Shown: piece after piece, positions 1-9,035 of the stretch | Layout: each line of letters opens with the position of its first letter | How positions within the stretch are numbered: the first letter of the stretch is position 1 | DNA from: Bog-473 sp963743785 | Lineage (GTDB): Bacteria > Actinomycetota > Acidimicrobiia > Acidimicrobiales > RAAP-2 | DNA length: 64,000 nt | Assembly (NCBI GenBank): GCA_963743785.1 | Contig: CAVURD010000034.1 | Coordinates: 421,373-485,372 of the forward strand | Direction: 5' to 3' | Notes under the pieces: generated by a model | The model's database searches: none | What the model was told of the DNA's origin: nothing | Seen by the model: only the letters and a program-made list of their open reading frames with translations | Program-made: the position numbers and the translations under genes

Positions 1-126
1 GCTGGACGTTCATCCGCCCCACTTGGCGCCACCCACGTTCGTCGATACCACCCGCCCTCGGGATGAGCCGCTGAGCGCGAGAGCAGCAATCAAGTGCTCG
101 CCGGGGCGCATAGGCCCCAGTCTGGC

Positions 127-1257
127 TCAGAGGGCGGCGCTCACTCCAAGGGCCTCGGCCACCTGGAGCAGCTGGGTGCCGCTCCCTCCGAACAGGGCAC
201 CCGCGGTCTTGGCGCGCCGTATGAACATGTGGCTGTCGTGTTCCCAGGTGAAACCGATGCCTCCGAAGGACTGGAACGACTCCTGGCAGACCAGCCGTTG
301 GCAGTCGTCGCTGGCGCTCTTGGCCATGGACACCGCGATGGCCCGGCCGTCGGCATCCTCCTCAATGGCGGCGACGGCGTAGTAGCAGAGGGCCCGGGCG
401 CGCTCGATGGCCACGAACATGTCGGCCATCTTGTGCTTCACCGCCTGGAACGAGCCGATGGGGACCCCGAACTGTTGGCGATCCTTGACGTAGGCCAGCG
501 CCATCTGGAAGAGGGCCTCCGAGGTTCCCACCGTCTCCAGTGCCGTGGCCAGCGTCGCTTCCTCAATGGCCCGGGTGAGACCGGCCAGCAGGGCGGCACT
601 TCCCGGCTGGCCCAACACACGGTCCGCTCCAACCTCTGCCCCGTCGAATACCGCGGTGAAGAGCGGCCGGGACAAATCGAGCGAGTGCACTTGGGTGAGC
701 CCGCTCTGGGCGCCGGGCACCACGAACGCGCCGATCCCATCGTCGGTCTGGGCGACGACCACCACTTCATCCGTGCCCGGATCGGCCACAAGCCCGAGCT
801 TGGTGCCGTGGAGTCGCCACCCGTCACCGGATTTTTCCGCTCGGGTAGCGACGTCGGCCAATCCCCACCGGCGCGGGTGGTCGGCCAACGCCAGCGTCCC
901 CGTCATGGCGCCGGTGGCCACCCCACCGAGAAACTGTTGTCGTTGCTCGGCCGATCCGACCTCGCGCACGACGGGGGCGAATTGCGTGGTGGTGGCCAGG
1001 AAGGGTCCGGGTGCGATGACCCGCCCGAGCTCCTCGATCACCACCGCCGTCTCCACAAATGAGAGTCCCACCCCACCGCAGTCCTCGGAGATGGCCAGGC
1101 CGGGCCAGTCGAGGCTCACCATGGAGGCCCAGAGTTTCTCCGGGGCTTCCCCGGTCTCGACCACCGCCCGAACGAGCGAGAGAGGGCACTCCTTTTCCAG
1201 GAACGAACGAACCGACGCCCTCAGTTCCTCCTGGTCGTCGGTGAACTCAAGGTCCAC
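127..1257 (-). CDS. Acyl-CoA dehydrogenase family protein
   Basis: This 376-residue protein has the three-domain acyl-CoA dehydrogenase layout: a helical N-terminus (LEFTDDQEELRASVRSFLEK), a middle beta domain and a C-terminal four-helix bundle. It should oxidise an acyl-CoA thioester to the enoyl-CoA using FAD and pass electrons to ETF. The C-terminal segment GGIGFTWEHD followed by HMFIRRA is typical of FadE-type enzymes that work as pairs in steroid or side-chain degradation, where the Glu of GFTWEHD is a candidate catalytic base. This is inferred from family knowledge. A fused ETF lies upstream on the same strand, about 180 bp away and separated by strong hairpins, so the two genes are probably transcribed separately. 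The true substrate is not visible. Confidence 0.93.
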   Translation of the reverse strand: MDLEFTDDQEELRASVRSFLEKECPLSLVRAVVETGEAPEKLWASMVSLDWPGLAISEDCGGVGLSFVETAVVIEELGRVIAPGPFLATTTQFAPVVREVGSAEQRQQFLGGVATGAMTGTLALADHPRRWGLADVATRAEKSGDGWRLHGTKLGLVADPGTDEVVVVAQTDDGIGAFVVPGAQSGLTQVHSLDLSRPLFTAVFDGAEVGADRVLGQPGSAALLAGLTRAIEEATLATALETVGTSEALFQMALAYVKDRQQFGVPIGSFQAVKHKMADMFVAIERARALCYYAVAAIEEDADGRAIAVSMAKSASDDCQRLVCQESFQSFGGIGFTWEHDSHMFIRRAKTAGALFGGSGTQLLQVAEALGVSAAL

Positions 1258-1312
1258 TGCCCCTCCTTTTGGGATGTGGCTTCACGCAGAGTGCAAGCAG
1301 GGCGGGATTGTA

Positions 1313-1330
1313 CCTGACGCCGGTGTCAGG
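1313..1330. promoter_or_regulatory. 18-bp near-perfect palindrome upstream of acyl-CoA dehydrogenase
   Basis: CCTGACGCCGGTGTCAGG matches its reverse complement at 16 of 18 positions. It lies 56 bp upstream of the dehydrogenase start codon on the minus strand. The size and symmetry fit an operator for a TetR-type lipid regulator, but no regulator gene is adjacent. Confidence 0.4.
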
Positions 1331-1345
1331 CTCCGTGCTACGCTC

Positions 1346-1371
1346 CCTGCGCACTCTCGGGAGTGCGCAGG
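1346..1371. terminator. Perfect 11-bp hairpin (candidate terminator)
   Basis: Arms 1346-1356 (CCTGCGCACTC) and 1361-1371 are perfectly complementary around a 4-nt loop. The hairpin lies between the ETF gene end and the dehydrogenase start. There is no T-run, as is common for GC-rich actinobacterial terminators. Confidence 0.5.
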
Positions 1372-1381
1372 TTTGGGGGAA

Positions 1382-1431
1382 CCCCCCGGAGGGGGGTCGC
1401 CGGCCCGTTCCACTTGATTCGGGCCGGCGAC
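1382..1431 (-). terminator. Tandem hairpins just after the ETF stop codon
   Basis: A perfect 12-bp inverted repeat (1396-1407 with 1420-1431, 12-nt loop) begins 9 bp past the ETF stop codon. A second one, six C and six G around GGA at 1382-1396, follows it. The position directly downstream of a minus-strand gene supports transcription termination for the ETF gene. Confidence 0.6.
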
Positions 1432-1439
1432 AACGGGGG

Positions 1440-3291
1440 TCACCGCCGCCCGACGGCTTCACGGTCGCGCTCGCGGCGGAGGGACGCCACCAAGACCGGC
1501 AGAACCTCGTGCCAGTCCCCAACGATCCCGATATCGCAGTGGCCGAACACGAGAGCGTCGGGATCATGGTTGATGGCCAGAATGGTGCCGGCGCCCCGCA
1601 CTCCGACCACGTGGTTGAACTTGCCACTCAGGCCCAACGCCACGTAGAGACGAGGCGCAATGCTCCGACCGGTGATGCCAACCTGCCGAGAGCGTGGCGC
1701 CCAACCGTTGTCGGTCACCTTCCGGGTGGCCGCCAACTCGGCCTCGAGGAACGCCGCCAACGGCGAGAGCAGCGCGTACTCGTCCGGTCGGACGGCGGCG
1801 CCGACACCGATGACCATCTCGGCCCGGGCCAACACTTCGACATCATCATCGCGCCGCCGTGACACCACTCTGACTCGACCGCGCGGTTCCATCGGCCAGA
1901 CCGACACCGCGGCGGTGTGCTGGGCGGCGAGGAGGCACGGCCAGGACCCCGGGTCGGACCGACGCCATCCGGACACGGGAGGTGCAGGAGATGTCCGCCA
2001 CGAGCGCTCCCGAGAACGCCGGCTTGGCTGCGATCAGGTCACCGTCGGCAATCTCGAGCCCGATGGCATCTCCCACCAGTCCCGCCCTGAGGGCAGCGGC
2101 CATCCGTCCGAGAACCTCGCGCCCGAATGCCGTGCTGGGCCCCAGGACAGCCCAAAGAGATCGTCCGGCCGACCATTCCACTACGGCGGCGGCGGCGTCC
2201 TCGGCGACGTCGGAGCCGACGAAATGGGTGACCTCGTCCGCCCCCAATTCCCCGAGCGATGCCACGGCATCATTGTCAAAAGACAGCGCATGGACTCTCG
2301 CGCCGATGGCCCCGGCGAGGACCGAGGCTGCTCCGAGCAGCTCTGCCCCCACCTGCGGGCGGCCCTCCTCAATGATGACGGCGATGACGCGTGCCGGCGG
2401 AGCGTCAGGCGATGACGACGCCGCGAGCGTGTTGGGATGGCCCAATGGTCCCCCCGCGTTCCCGGCGGTACGAGTGAGTGCTCCCCGCTGGGCGAGCAGC
2501 TCCACTGCCGCGGCGACCTGGTCCTCCAGTTCTCCGGAGAAAACCTTTTCTGCTCGGTCGTGGTGGAGCACTCGAGTGCTGCCGACGACGGTCGGGCTCC
2601 CAGCCTCCCCCCAAGGTCCGTCGCCCAGTTCTGATGCCAGGACCCGGCGGATCTTGTCATCCGCCACTTCGGCCCGCTGGCCCGGAGGCACCTTGCACGG
2701 CTCGCACAAACGCTCCGCAACCGAGAGGAGGGCCGGCAATTTGACCAGAGCGTCCTCCCAGCCATCGTCATGTTCTAGGGTCAGGGTGAGTGTTTCGCCC
2801 GATAGCCCCATCTCGCGGACACCGCTGGCAAAGGGCAAGCCCGAGAGTTCAGCGATCTCTGGTCCCACTTGCCCGGTCTCACCGTCGAGTGAATTGCGAC
2901 CGACCAGAACAAGGTCGAAGGCACCAAATTCTTTGACGGCGGCGGAGAGCGCACGAGCCGTGGCCAAAGTGTCAGAACCGGCAAACACCGGATCACAAAG
3001 GTGGACTCCGTTGTCGGCCCCCCACGCCACGGCTTCCCGCAGCACATCCTCCGCCGAGGGAGGCCCAAGGGTAAAGACGGTGCACGTACCGCCGCTGGCC
3101 TTCGCCCACTCCACTCCCTTTGAGACGGCGCGTCGGCAATACGCATTCATTTCAAGTTCCAGTCCGTGGCGCACCATGCGACGGTCGGAGCCCAGGACCA
3201 TTGACTCCCCCACCGGTATCTGTTTGACCAGGGCAGCGATGCGCAGCGGGCGCCCAAAACTGGGAGCGGGGGTTTCTTCGACTCCCGACAT
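1440..3291 (-). CDS. Fused electron transfer flavoprotein, beta then alpha subunit (frameshifted)
   Basis: The first reading frame (3291 down to 1846) holds a complete ETF beta domain in residues 1 to about 255 (starting LRIAALVKQIPVGE). A linker of about 30 residues follows, then the ETF alpha N-terminal domain from ARVIAVIIEEGRPQ. The frame is lost in alpha at about 1925-1950. The alpha FAD-binding domain continues in another frame from about 1940 to 1440, with QVGITGRSIAPRLYVALGLS, a histidine in GKFNHVVG and the INHDPDALVFG segment. The shift is equivalent to one extra base. Corrected, the protein would be about 615 residues, close to beta plus alpha. It should carry electrons from acyl-CoA dehydrogenases, such as the neighbour, to the quinone pool. 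Subunits are normally separate genes, so the single-chain order is notable. Whether the shift is an assembly error is unknown. Confidence 0.85.
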
Positions 3292-3368
3292 CGGGGTCAG
3301 GATACTCGGCGTACGATTTTGAATGAGGAGTAGCGACCATCGTGAGGCCTTGGCCTACACTCTCCGGT

Positions 3369-3443
3369 GCGCCTCTAGCTCAACGGCAGAGCAACGGACT
3401 CTTAATCCGCAGGTTTCGGGTTCGAATCCCGAGGGGCGCACCA
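3369..3443 (+). tRNA. tRNA-Lys (anticodon CTT), CCA encoded
   Basis: The acceptor stem GCGCCTC pairs with GGGGCGC with one T-G wobble. The D-arm GCTC/GAGC, the anticodon loop CTCTTAA with anticodon CTT, and the T-arm TCGGG/CCCGA around TTCGAAT are all present. Discriminator A is followed by an encoded CCA at 3441-3443. A TACACT sequence at 3356-3361 is well placed as a -10 element. It is the only plus-strand gene between two minus-strand genes. Confidence 0.96.
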
Positions 3444-3458
3444 GTTCAGGGGCACTGT

Positions 3459-5846
3459 TCACTCAGACCGCAGTTCCTCCGCCGGAGGCTTCGAGAGCGT
3501 GACGCGGCCCGGCCACAGCGCCAGCACGTTGGCGGCAATGACGGTCAGTGGAATGAGAAGCAGGACAGCCGTCAACGCCAGCGGTGGGATCTCCGAAAGA
3601 GGAACCCGCTCGGCGATGGCTCGCCAACCCAGGCGCCCCACGCCGATGCCGAGGGGAATCCCGACCGCCAGTCCGAAGAGGGCGATCGCCGTGCCCTGCG
3701 AGTTGAGGATGGTGCGGATGTTGCCCCGCGTCATGCCCAGAGCGCGCAGCACCGCGAACTCGTGGCTTCGGCGGCGGGCACAACTCAAGAGGACGGACCC
3801 CAAGGCGGCGACCGCGATCAGCCCGAGGAACGCGGCCAGGACCTCGGGCAGCGTGTGGACGTTGTGCAGGTTGGTCAACTCGTCTGGGAGATTTGAAGCC
3901 TCGATGTCGGTAGCGAGTGGCCCGAGTTCGTCCTGCAGATGTTCAATGCCGGTGTTCGAAGAGGTGCCCGGCGCGAACCGCACCGCCACCAGGCGTCCGT
4001 CCGTGATTGACCCCGCCGGGCCGATGGTGGGCACGACGGCATCGAACTGGCGTGGTGCCAACCAGAGACCCTCGTCGAATTCGGAGTGCACATCGCCGGG
4101 GAACAGTGCCTCGCCCACTATCAGGACTTGGGTGTGCGATGCACCCACCGAGACGGTGTCTCCGATACCAACGTGGAGGTCCTTGGCCGTGGCCGGCCCA
4201 ATGGCCGCTTCACCTCGCCCTGTCGGGGAGCGGCCGGAGATCAAGGTGAATTTGATGGGCGTGGTGGACGCTCCGGCGATGGGACGCACCGAGAATACAG
4301 GGGCTCCGACATTTCCCACATTGATAACGTCGCGGTCGACGACGGCGGTGGACCGGACGCCCTTCGCCTCTGTCACGCGGCGCGCCAGATCGGGCGAGAT
4401 ATTGCGCCCGGTTTGCGCGCGATTGGCCGGTGTCACGCTGGCGTCCCAGGTGACGCCGGCGAGCTCGGGATGATGCAACGCGTCGGTGATGCCGCGATCG
4501 ATGGTGAGGCTGGCGAGCACTCCCATGACCGCCACGACCGCGGCCAAGAGGGCCGGGACTACCGGTATGCGCCGTCGGCCCTGGCCCGTCTCGAAGGCCA
4601 TCGTCATGCCCAAGGCCATGGCGACCGGCACCCATCGACGCACGGCTCCGCGCGACCTGGCTGGGCCGAGTCGTCGGAGGCGTCCATAGCGAGGGCCTCG
4701 ACCGATGAGCACCGATGCCACGAGCACAAGGACCACGACGAGCGCCATGCCTGGCCCGATGATGGTCCAATCCACGTGGTAACCCACGTCGGGGTCGATG
4801 CGTCGGCCGAGCCCAACCGGGAAACGAGGCGAGACCAGGAAGGCCACCCCTAAGACGACCGGTGCCGCCACCAGCGCCGAAATGAGATGAGAGATCCCGG
4901 TGGCCACTCCGAGGTGGTCACGGGACATGCCCAGGGCGCGCAAGGTCCCGACGTCGTCTGCGATCGTCGCGGCGGAGCGCCCCAGGACCTGCGCCACCAG
5001 AATGCCGCCCCCCAGGAGGACGGCAGCGGCGAGGAGCAACAGAGCGGTGGCCTCAACGTCCAGTGTCGTGATTACGCGCCGGCTTGTCGCATGGGCATCG
5101 AGCACCGGCGACCCGCGGGCCACGAGCGCGTTCACGTCGTGTCGCAACTTTCCCATATCGGATTCCCCGTGCCGCAGCACGATGTCGGCATTCTCGGCCA
5201 CGCTTATCTGCGATCCGTAACGGGCTATAAATCCAGGGGATACCAGTACCTGTCCGCCAGAGACGACAACGAACTGTGGCACCTCCTTCACCACCCCCAC
5301 GACGTGCATCGTGACCGTGGGCCCAAGGGGCGGACCGGTTTCGTCGACCTGCTTCGAGTTATAGAACCGGTACGTGAACGTGCCACCCACCGGCGGAACC
5401 AGATTGACGGCGTCCTCGTCGACCACCACCTCGTTGGGCGAATGAGGATTGAACATTCTTCCCTTCACGATGACGGGCTTTTCGACCTTTCCCAGGTACG
5501 TGCCGTCAGCCGAACCGAAGATGACGGCCGGCTCGTGGCCGTTGTAGACCCCGAGCAAGAGGTCCCAGACGGCCACCGTCTTCACCTCGGGACGGACCCT
5601 CAGGAGATTCCAGTGCGGAAGACTTACGCCCACTTGGCTGGGGAAGGCGATGGCATCGGCTGCGTTGGTCTGGACGCGCAGCCGTTCAAGGGCAGTGTCA
5701 GTGCGCCGGGCGCCAGCCCAGGCCGACAGAGCGAGCCCGACCGTGAGGCCGATCAGGACTCCTAAAAGGACGAGAGACGGCCAGCGCCGGCGGACATCTC
5801 GTCGTGCCCAAAATGCCGCGGCCCTCGCTCCGCTTCCCTCCACCAT
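3459..5846 (-). CDS. FtsX/MacB-type ABC transporter permease
   Basis: This 795-residue membrane protein has one N-terminal membrane segment (about residues 22-44, SLVLLGVLIGLTVGLALSAW) and a large extracytoplasmic domain. A block of membrane helices follows in the middle (about 270-400), then a second external domain and a C-terminal FtsX-type helix block (LAAFLGLIAVAALGSVLLSC onward). This is the duplicated layout of large actinobacterial FtsX permeases that export lipids or peptides or act in envelope stress. The usual companion ATPase is not adjacent, so it must be encoded elsewhere or shared. A tRNA gene lies just downstream on the opposite strand. The function is inferred from fold only. 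Confidence 0.85.
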   Translation of the reverse strand: MVEGSGARAAAFWARRDVRRRWPSLVLLGVLIGLTVGLALSAWAGARRTDTALERLRVQTNAADAIAFPSQVGVSLPHWNLLRVRPEVKTVAVWDLLLGVYNGHEPAVIFGSADGTYLGKVEKPVIVKGRMFNPHSPNEVVVDEDAVNLVPPVGGTFTYRFYNSKQVDETGPPLGPTVTMHVVGVVKEVPQFVVVSGGQVLVSPGFIARYGSQISVAENADIVLRHGESDMGKLRHDVNALVARGSPVLDAHATSRRVITTLDVEATALLLLAAAVLLGGGILVAQVLGRSAATIADDVGTLRALGMSRDHLGVATGISHLISALVAAPVVLGVAFLVSPRFPVGLGRRIDPDVGYHVDWTIIGPGMALVVVLVLVASVLIGRGPRYGRLRRLGPARSRGAVRRWVPVAMALGMTMAFETGQGRRRIPVVPALLAAVVAVMGVLASLTIDRGITDALHHPELAGVTWDASVTPANRAQTGRNISPDLARRVTEAKGVRSTAVVDRDVINVGNVGAPVFSVRPIAGASTTPIKFTLISGRSPTGRGEAAIGPATAKDLHVGIGDTVSVGASHTQVLIVGEALFPGDVHSEFDEGLWLAPRQFDAVVPTIGPAGSITDGRLVAVRFAPGTSSNTGIEHLQDELGPLATDIEASNLPDELTNLHNVHTLPEVLAAFLGLIAVAALGSVLLSCARRRSHEFAVLRALGMTRGNIRTILNSQGTAIALFGLAVGIPLGIGVGRLGWRAIAERVPLSEIPPLALTAVLLLIPLTVIAANVLALWPGRVTLSKPPAEELRSE

Positions 5847-5849
5847 GAG

Positions 5850-6160
5850 TTAACGGTACGCGCAATTGCTTCGAGCGGAAAAGGTGGTTATCTCGTGTCT
5901 CAAGGTGGTGGTGGCACCAAGAGCGCGTGCAGCGCCCGTAGCGGACAACGGGAAGCCGACGCCGAAGCAATGGCCTCAATCCGGCCCTGCCCAACCTGGC
6001 CACCGTGAAAAGGCTCGGGAGGCGTCAGCAATAGCAGCTCCGCGGTTTCTCTCATGTGACGGTTGCGGCCGGATTGTTACTGCCTCGAGGTTACGAATCC
6101 ACGCGGGAGCTCCCGCTCTACGTCCACCGGGCTCAACGGTGGATATCGTTGCGGAGTCAG
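5850..6160. other. Intergenic region with two palindromes, no convincing gene
   Basis: About 310 bp separates the permease start from the ferritin-like stop codon. It contains a perfect 14-bp palindrome GCGGGAGCTCCCGC at 6103-6116 and the hairpin at 6124-6142. Frames here show no family resemblance. Confidence 0.5.
6124..6142 (-). terminator. Hairpin downstream of the ferritin-like gene
   Basis: CCACCG and CGGTGG form a perfect 6-bp stem around a 7-nt loop, about 20 nt past the ferritin-like stop codon on the minus strand. A second palindrome lies at 6103-6116. Neither is followed by a T-run, so termination is only suggested by position. Confidence 0.4.
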
Positions 6161-6162
6161 GA

Positions 6163-6579
6163 TCAATCGCCAAGTGCCGTCTGGAGGTCTCGGACGTGTT
6201 CTTGGGTTTGTTCGAGAAGTGGTCTCAGAGCCTCGGCTACGTCGGCCAGCTGGAGTTGGTTCGCCTGGGCGAACCGCTCTCGGTAGCGTTCCAGCTGCTC
6301 GCGCTCGAGTTTCAGATCTGCTTGCAGGGCATCGCGCGAATCAGTGGTTGCCGGCACTTGACGAACCTTTGTGGTCGGGTCACCATCAAGGAACGCAATC
6401 TGAGCAGCAAGGACCCGGGCATGATTGAGTTCTTGACCGAGATGCTGGGTGAGTTCGTCGATGGTGCTTACATATTCTGGACCAGTGACAGTACTAATAT
6501 GTAAGTTGTATTGAACGATGGACTGATACTCGGTGCTGAGGTCTTCGTTCAGAAGGGCGATGAATTCGTTTCGGTCCAT
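6163..6579 (-). CDS. Ferritin-like / bacterioferritin-type diiron protein
   Basis: The 138-residue product is almost entirely helical and carries the spaced Glu and ExxH motifs of four-helix ferritin-like proteins. These are a Glu in LSTEYQSIVQYN (helix 1), ELNHA (helix 2), an EREQLERYRERF helix and QEHVRDL (helix 4). Such proteins bind a diiron centre and store or oxidise iron, or act against peroxide. The start is fixed by AAAGGAG a few bases before ATG at 6579. The frame stays open for another 68 codons upstream, but that sequence is not family-like. The gene stands alone in an AT-richer stretch, which may indicate transfer. Confidence 0.8.
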   Translation of the reverse strand: MDRNEFIALLNEDLSTEYQSIVQYNLHISTVTGPEYVSTIDELTQHLGQELNHARVLAAQIAFLDGDPTTKVRQVPATTDSRDALQADLKLEREQLERYRERFAQANQLQLADVAEALRPLLEQTQEHVRDLQTALGD

Positions 6580-7278
6580 GTATGTCTCCTTTTGGGTTAC
6601 TGATTGTGGGTCTGTTCTGCCAGCAAACTGGCCACGACCTACTACTTCTTGGCAATCAAAATCCAAGGTCAGGATCCTCTCGTGTAGGTCAAAAAACCTG
6701 ACCCGTTTCGCCAACATTGGCCGTTCCAATCCATCTACGATGCCGCCCGTCGCAGCCACGCAGGCAAAGGAGGAATGCATCACCGATAAATCCTTGGTTG
6801 ACCCTCTCTTTCATTGATCTGTGATGCCCAAGGCGGTCATGGCTCCCTACCCAATTTCAGGTGTCAACTAACGGAATCGGAATCGGATTCCCTCTAAATT
6901 TCACAATGATTCAATGCTCACCGCCTCCAGCATTTCGTATCCGGTCTCATGGTTCATGGGAGGTGCCGATATTCACGGCTGGTTGTTGGAGGGCGAAGTG
7001 GCCCCCGGTGCTACTTGGCATGAATCCACAGACCTTTTGCTCATGGTGTAAATAGCCGACGGAACCCGTGAAAATCGGTTGCTCCGACTCTCATTCGTTC
7101 GCGTTCTCCAAAGCCGAAGTCGGGGCGCATGAATGCTTGGGCGAGAGGAACGCTTGGACGACGTGGCACGCGCCTTTGCTGGTTGACCGTCTGGCCGATA
7201 AATGGGGTGTGGTGCGGCGTGTTCAGCTGGAAGAACCAAGCTTGGTGGCGGGAAATAGAAACCCGTTAGGGTTGGCCT
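6580..7278. other. AT-richer region with no recognised gene
   Basis: About 700 bp upstream of the ferritin-like gene holds no frame I can assign to a family. It is visibly richer in A and T than the rest of the window. The interrupted repeat GGAATCGGAATCGGATTCC lies at 6873-6891. It probably contains the ferritin-like promoter. Confidence 0.45.
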
Positions 7279-7615
7279 ATGGCAAGCAAACTAAATCGCA
7301 TCGCCGGATTGGTTGGCGAAGCTGTCGGTAGCGTTTGAGATCGCTACGGCGGGTGCAGGATCAAAGGCGCAGCGGAGGCTTGGCGATGCCGCGTCAGCGA
7401 TAGTCAGTTCTAGCGTGGCCGATCTTATTGACAAGCGAACAAAGCCCATTCGGAAGGTAATCGCAGACAACGCCACTACAGCCAACAAGGTCGCCAAGAA
7501 GAACGCGGCACCAGCGAAACGGAAGGCCACCACAGCCTACGACGAACACGAACAAAGGCTGTCCCACTTCGCATTTAGGGGATGCCCCCTTCGACGCGAC
7601 AGCGGGCGTTTGTGA
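7279..7615 (+). CDS. Possible small Ala/Lys-rich protein, frameshifted
   Basis: A frame starting at ATG 7279 (MASKLNRIAGLVGEAVGSV) ends after 19 codons. The frame one base further on stays open to 7615 and reads as an Ala- and Lys-rich helical protein (VADLIDKRTKPIRKVIADNA, then KKNAAPAKRKATTAYDEHEQ). The displacement is one extra base, the same as in most broken genes of this window, so both parts may belong to one gene of about 110 residues. An AGGG sits 10 bases before the ATG. The composition resembles phasin-like or histone-like basic proteins, but I do not recognise a family and the call is tentative. Confidence 0.35.
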
Positions 7616-7689
7616 GTGGCGCTCCCCCAGCTGGCTCTGGAGGGTGTCAAGGGCATTCTCTGTGAGTCGGGGCTCAATAGGATGGGTGC

Positions 7690-7866
7690 GTGGGAAGAAA
7701 CATAACCGTCGTGATTTATGTGCTTGCTCTTGTAGGCGTCGTGGTCGGTGTTGACGTCCTGTTCTTCAAAAACCACTTTTGGGCACGGCTCATAGCAAAC
7801 GTTGGCATCGTACTCGTTTTCGCCGCCTTCTTCCTGCGGTTTCAGCACGCACTCGGGGGCAAGTAA
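7690..7866 (+). CDS. Small two-helix membrane protein
   Basis: A 58-residue frame starts at GTG 7690, the only possible start because an in-frame stop lies just upstream. AGGA precedes it by 7 nt. The product has two hydrophobic helices, ITVVIYVLALVGVVVGVDVL and ARLIANVGIVLVFAAFFLRF, separated by a short FFKNHFW turn. The VDVLFF..FW.RL..NVGIVLVFAA pattern matches, from memory, a small membrane protein widespread in actinobacteria, of unknown function. The C-terminal end of the antisense reading frame overlaps it, but that extension results from a frameshift (see the Ddn-type gene). Codon use and the clean hydrophobic pattern support real coding. Confidence 0.72.
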   Translation: MGRNITVVIYVLALVGVVVGVDVLFFKNHFWARLIANVGIVLVFAAFFLRFQHALGGK

Positions 7867-7991
7867 CCGTTCTAGGAGGGATCGCCGCACTCCGGCGACG
7901 GGCGCCCTCAAATGCGGGGACAGTGGGACACTCCGGCACCCTCCGCCCGGACAGATGCCGAAATGCCGACTGTGGGCTGCTGCCCGAAACT

Positions 7992-8415
7992 CTAGGAGTT
8001 CGGTCTGGGCGTGAGGACCATCAGGGGGATACTGCGCTCGGTCTCCCGCGATGTCTGCGAGCTGCGGATAGCGTTTTGCTGCTCTCGCGAAGAGGCGGTC
8101 GCGCTCGTCGCTGGTGGCCTCCTGCGCCGCGACGTCAATCGTCTCGCTGCTGACCTCAATCCTCGTAAGCGGGTGCTCTTTTAGGTTGTGATACCAGGCG
8201 GGATGATTCGGCGCTCCTCCGTTCGCGGCCCAGATCAAGTACCGCCCATCGTCGGGCAGGTACGCCGCTGGGTTGACGCGGCTGACACCGGACAGCGCTC
8301 CGGTGTGGTGGAGCAACAGAAGGGGCGTTTCCTCCCACATGCCGCCGACTCGTCCGCTGTTGGCCCGGAATTCACCGATCACCTTGGCGTTGTAGCCATC
8401 GGATGACTCAGCCAT
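7992..8415 (-). CDS. Ddn-type F420-dependent nitroreductase family protein (frameshifted C-terminus)
   Basis: From ATG 8415 (AGGAG 7 nt upstream) the frame reads as a deazaflavin-dependent nitroreductase: NAKVIGEFRANSGRVGG, then PLLLLHHTGALSG, then NGGAPNHPAWYHNLKEHP and RDRLFARAAKRYPQLADIA. Beyond that, the uninterrupted frame runs on to 7537 with sequence unlike the family. One base over, near 8040-8050, it reads TERSIPLMVLTPRPNS and stops at 7992, which is the normal family ending. The corrected protein is about 140 residues, the usual size. Members bind F420H2 and reduce quinones, nitro compounds or other substrates. The break is again equivalent to one extra base. Confidence 0.82.
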
Positions 8416-8513
8416 GATTGGACTCCTCTCGCTCTCGGTGTCGCTATGGCTTTGAGGGCGACCGGCCACCCCGGCCGTCTCTACCAACCGCTCCTCGCTC
8501 TGGCGGCGCACCC

Positions 8514-9035
8514 CTACGAGGTCCGCAGCGTCGAATCAGTCTCAAGGAGGGTTTTGAGACTGGAAAGAACAGCGGGCCAGCCATCGGAGATGGCTTGGAG
8601 AACGGCACTACCGGGCTCGAAGCCGTTGTGGACGAGCGTGAGCCTTACGACTCCGTGCCCGACGTCCTCAATGTCGAAGGCCACGTTGGAGCGGCGTTCA
8701 GCCCGCCACGCATCAGCGGTGGCTTCGTCCATCCCGACCTCGGCGGCCCATTCGGGCGTAATCGTGTGCCAGGTGTAAGCCAGCCGGCGATAGGGATCGG
8801 ACTCGAGGATCACCTGTTCGGGATCGCTCACGACAAGCCCGACCTCCTCGTGCGCCATGTCGTAGGGGGAGCCCTTCTTCCAGTCCGATTGAAAGGTCTT
8901 CTCACCGGCCCTTTGGTGCCGCCAATAGCGCTTCATGAGGGCGGGGTCGGTGAGGCCCTGCCAGACCAGCTCGGGCGTGGCCTGAATGTAGATCGGGTAG
9001 GTGAAGCTCGTCATCTGGTTGCTGCGTGCAGCCAT
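8514..9035 (-). CDS. SRPBCC (AHSA1-like) domain protein
   Basis: This 173-residue protein has the AHSA1 form of the START/Bet v1-like fold. It opens with the strand FTYPIYIQATPELVWQGLTD, followed by RYWRHQ, the central VVSDPEQVILESDPYRRLAYTW strands and the long C-terminal helix DGWPAVLSSLKTLLETD. Such proteins bind hydrophobic ligands and often accompany ArsR regulators, but none is adjacent here. GGAGG upstream supports the start at 9035. It shares its strand with the Ddn-type gene about 100 bp downstream and may be cotranscribed with it. The ligand is unknown. Confidence 0.82.
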   Translation of the reverse strand: MAARSNQMTSFTYPIYIQATPELVWQGLTDPALMKRYWRHQRAGEKTFQSDWKKGSPYDMAHEEVGLVVSDPEQVILESDPYRRLAYTWHTITPEWAAEVGMDEATADAWRAERRSNVAFDIEDVGHGVVRLTLVHNGFEPGSAVLQAISDGWPAVLSSLKTLLETDSTLRTS

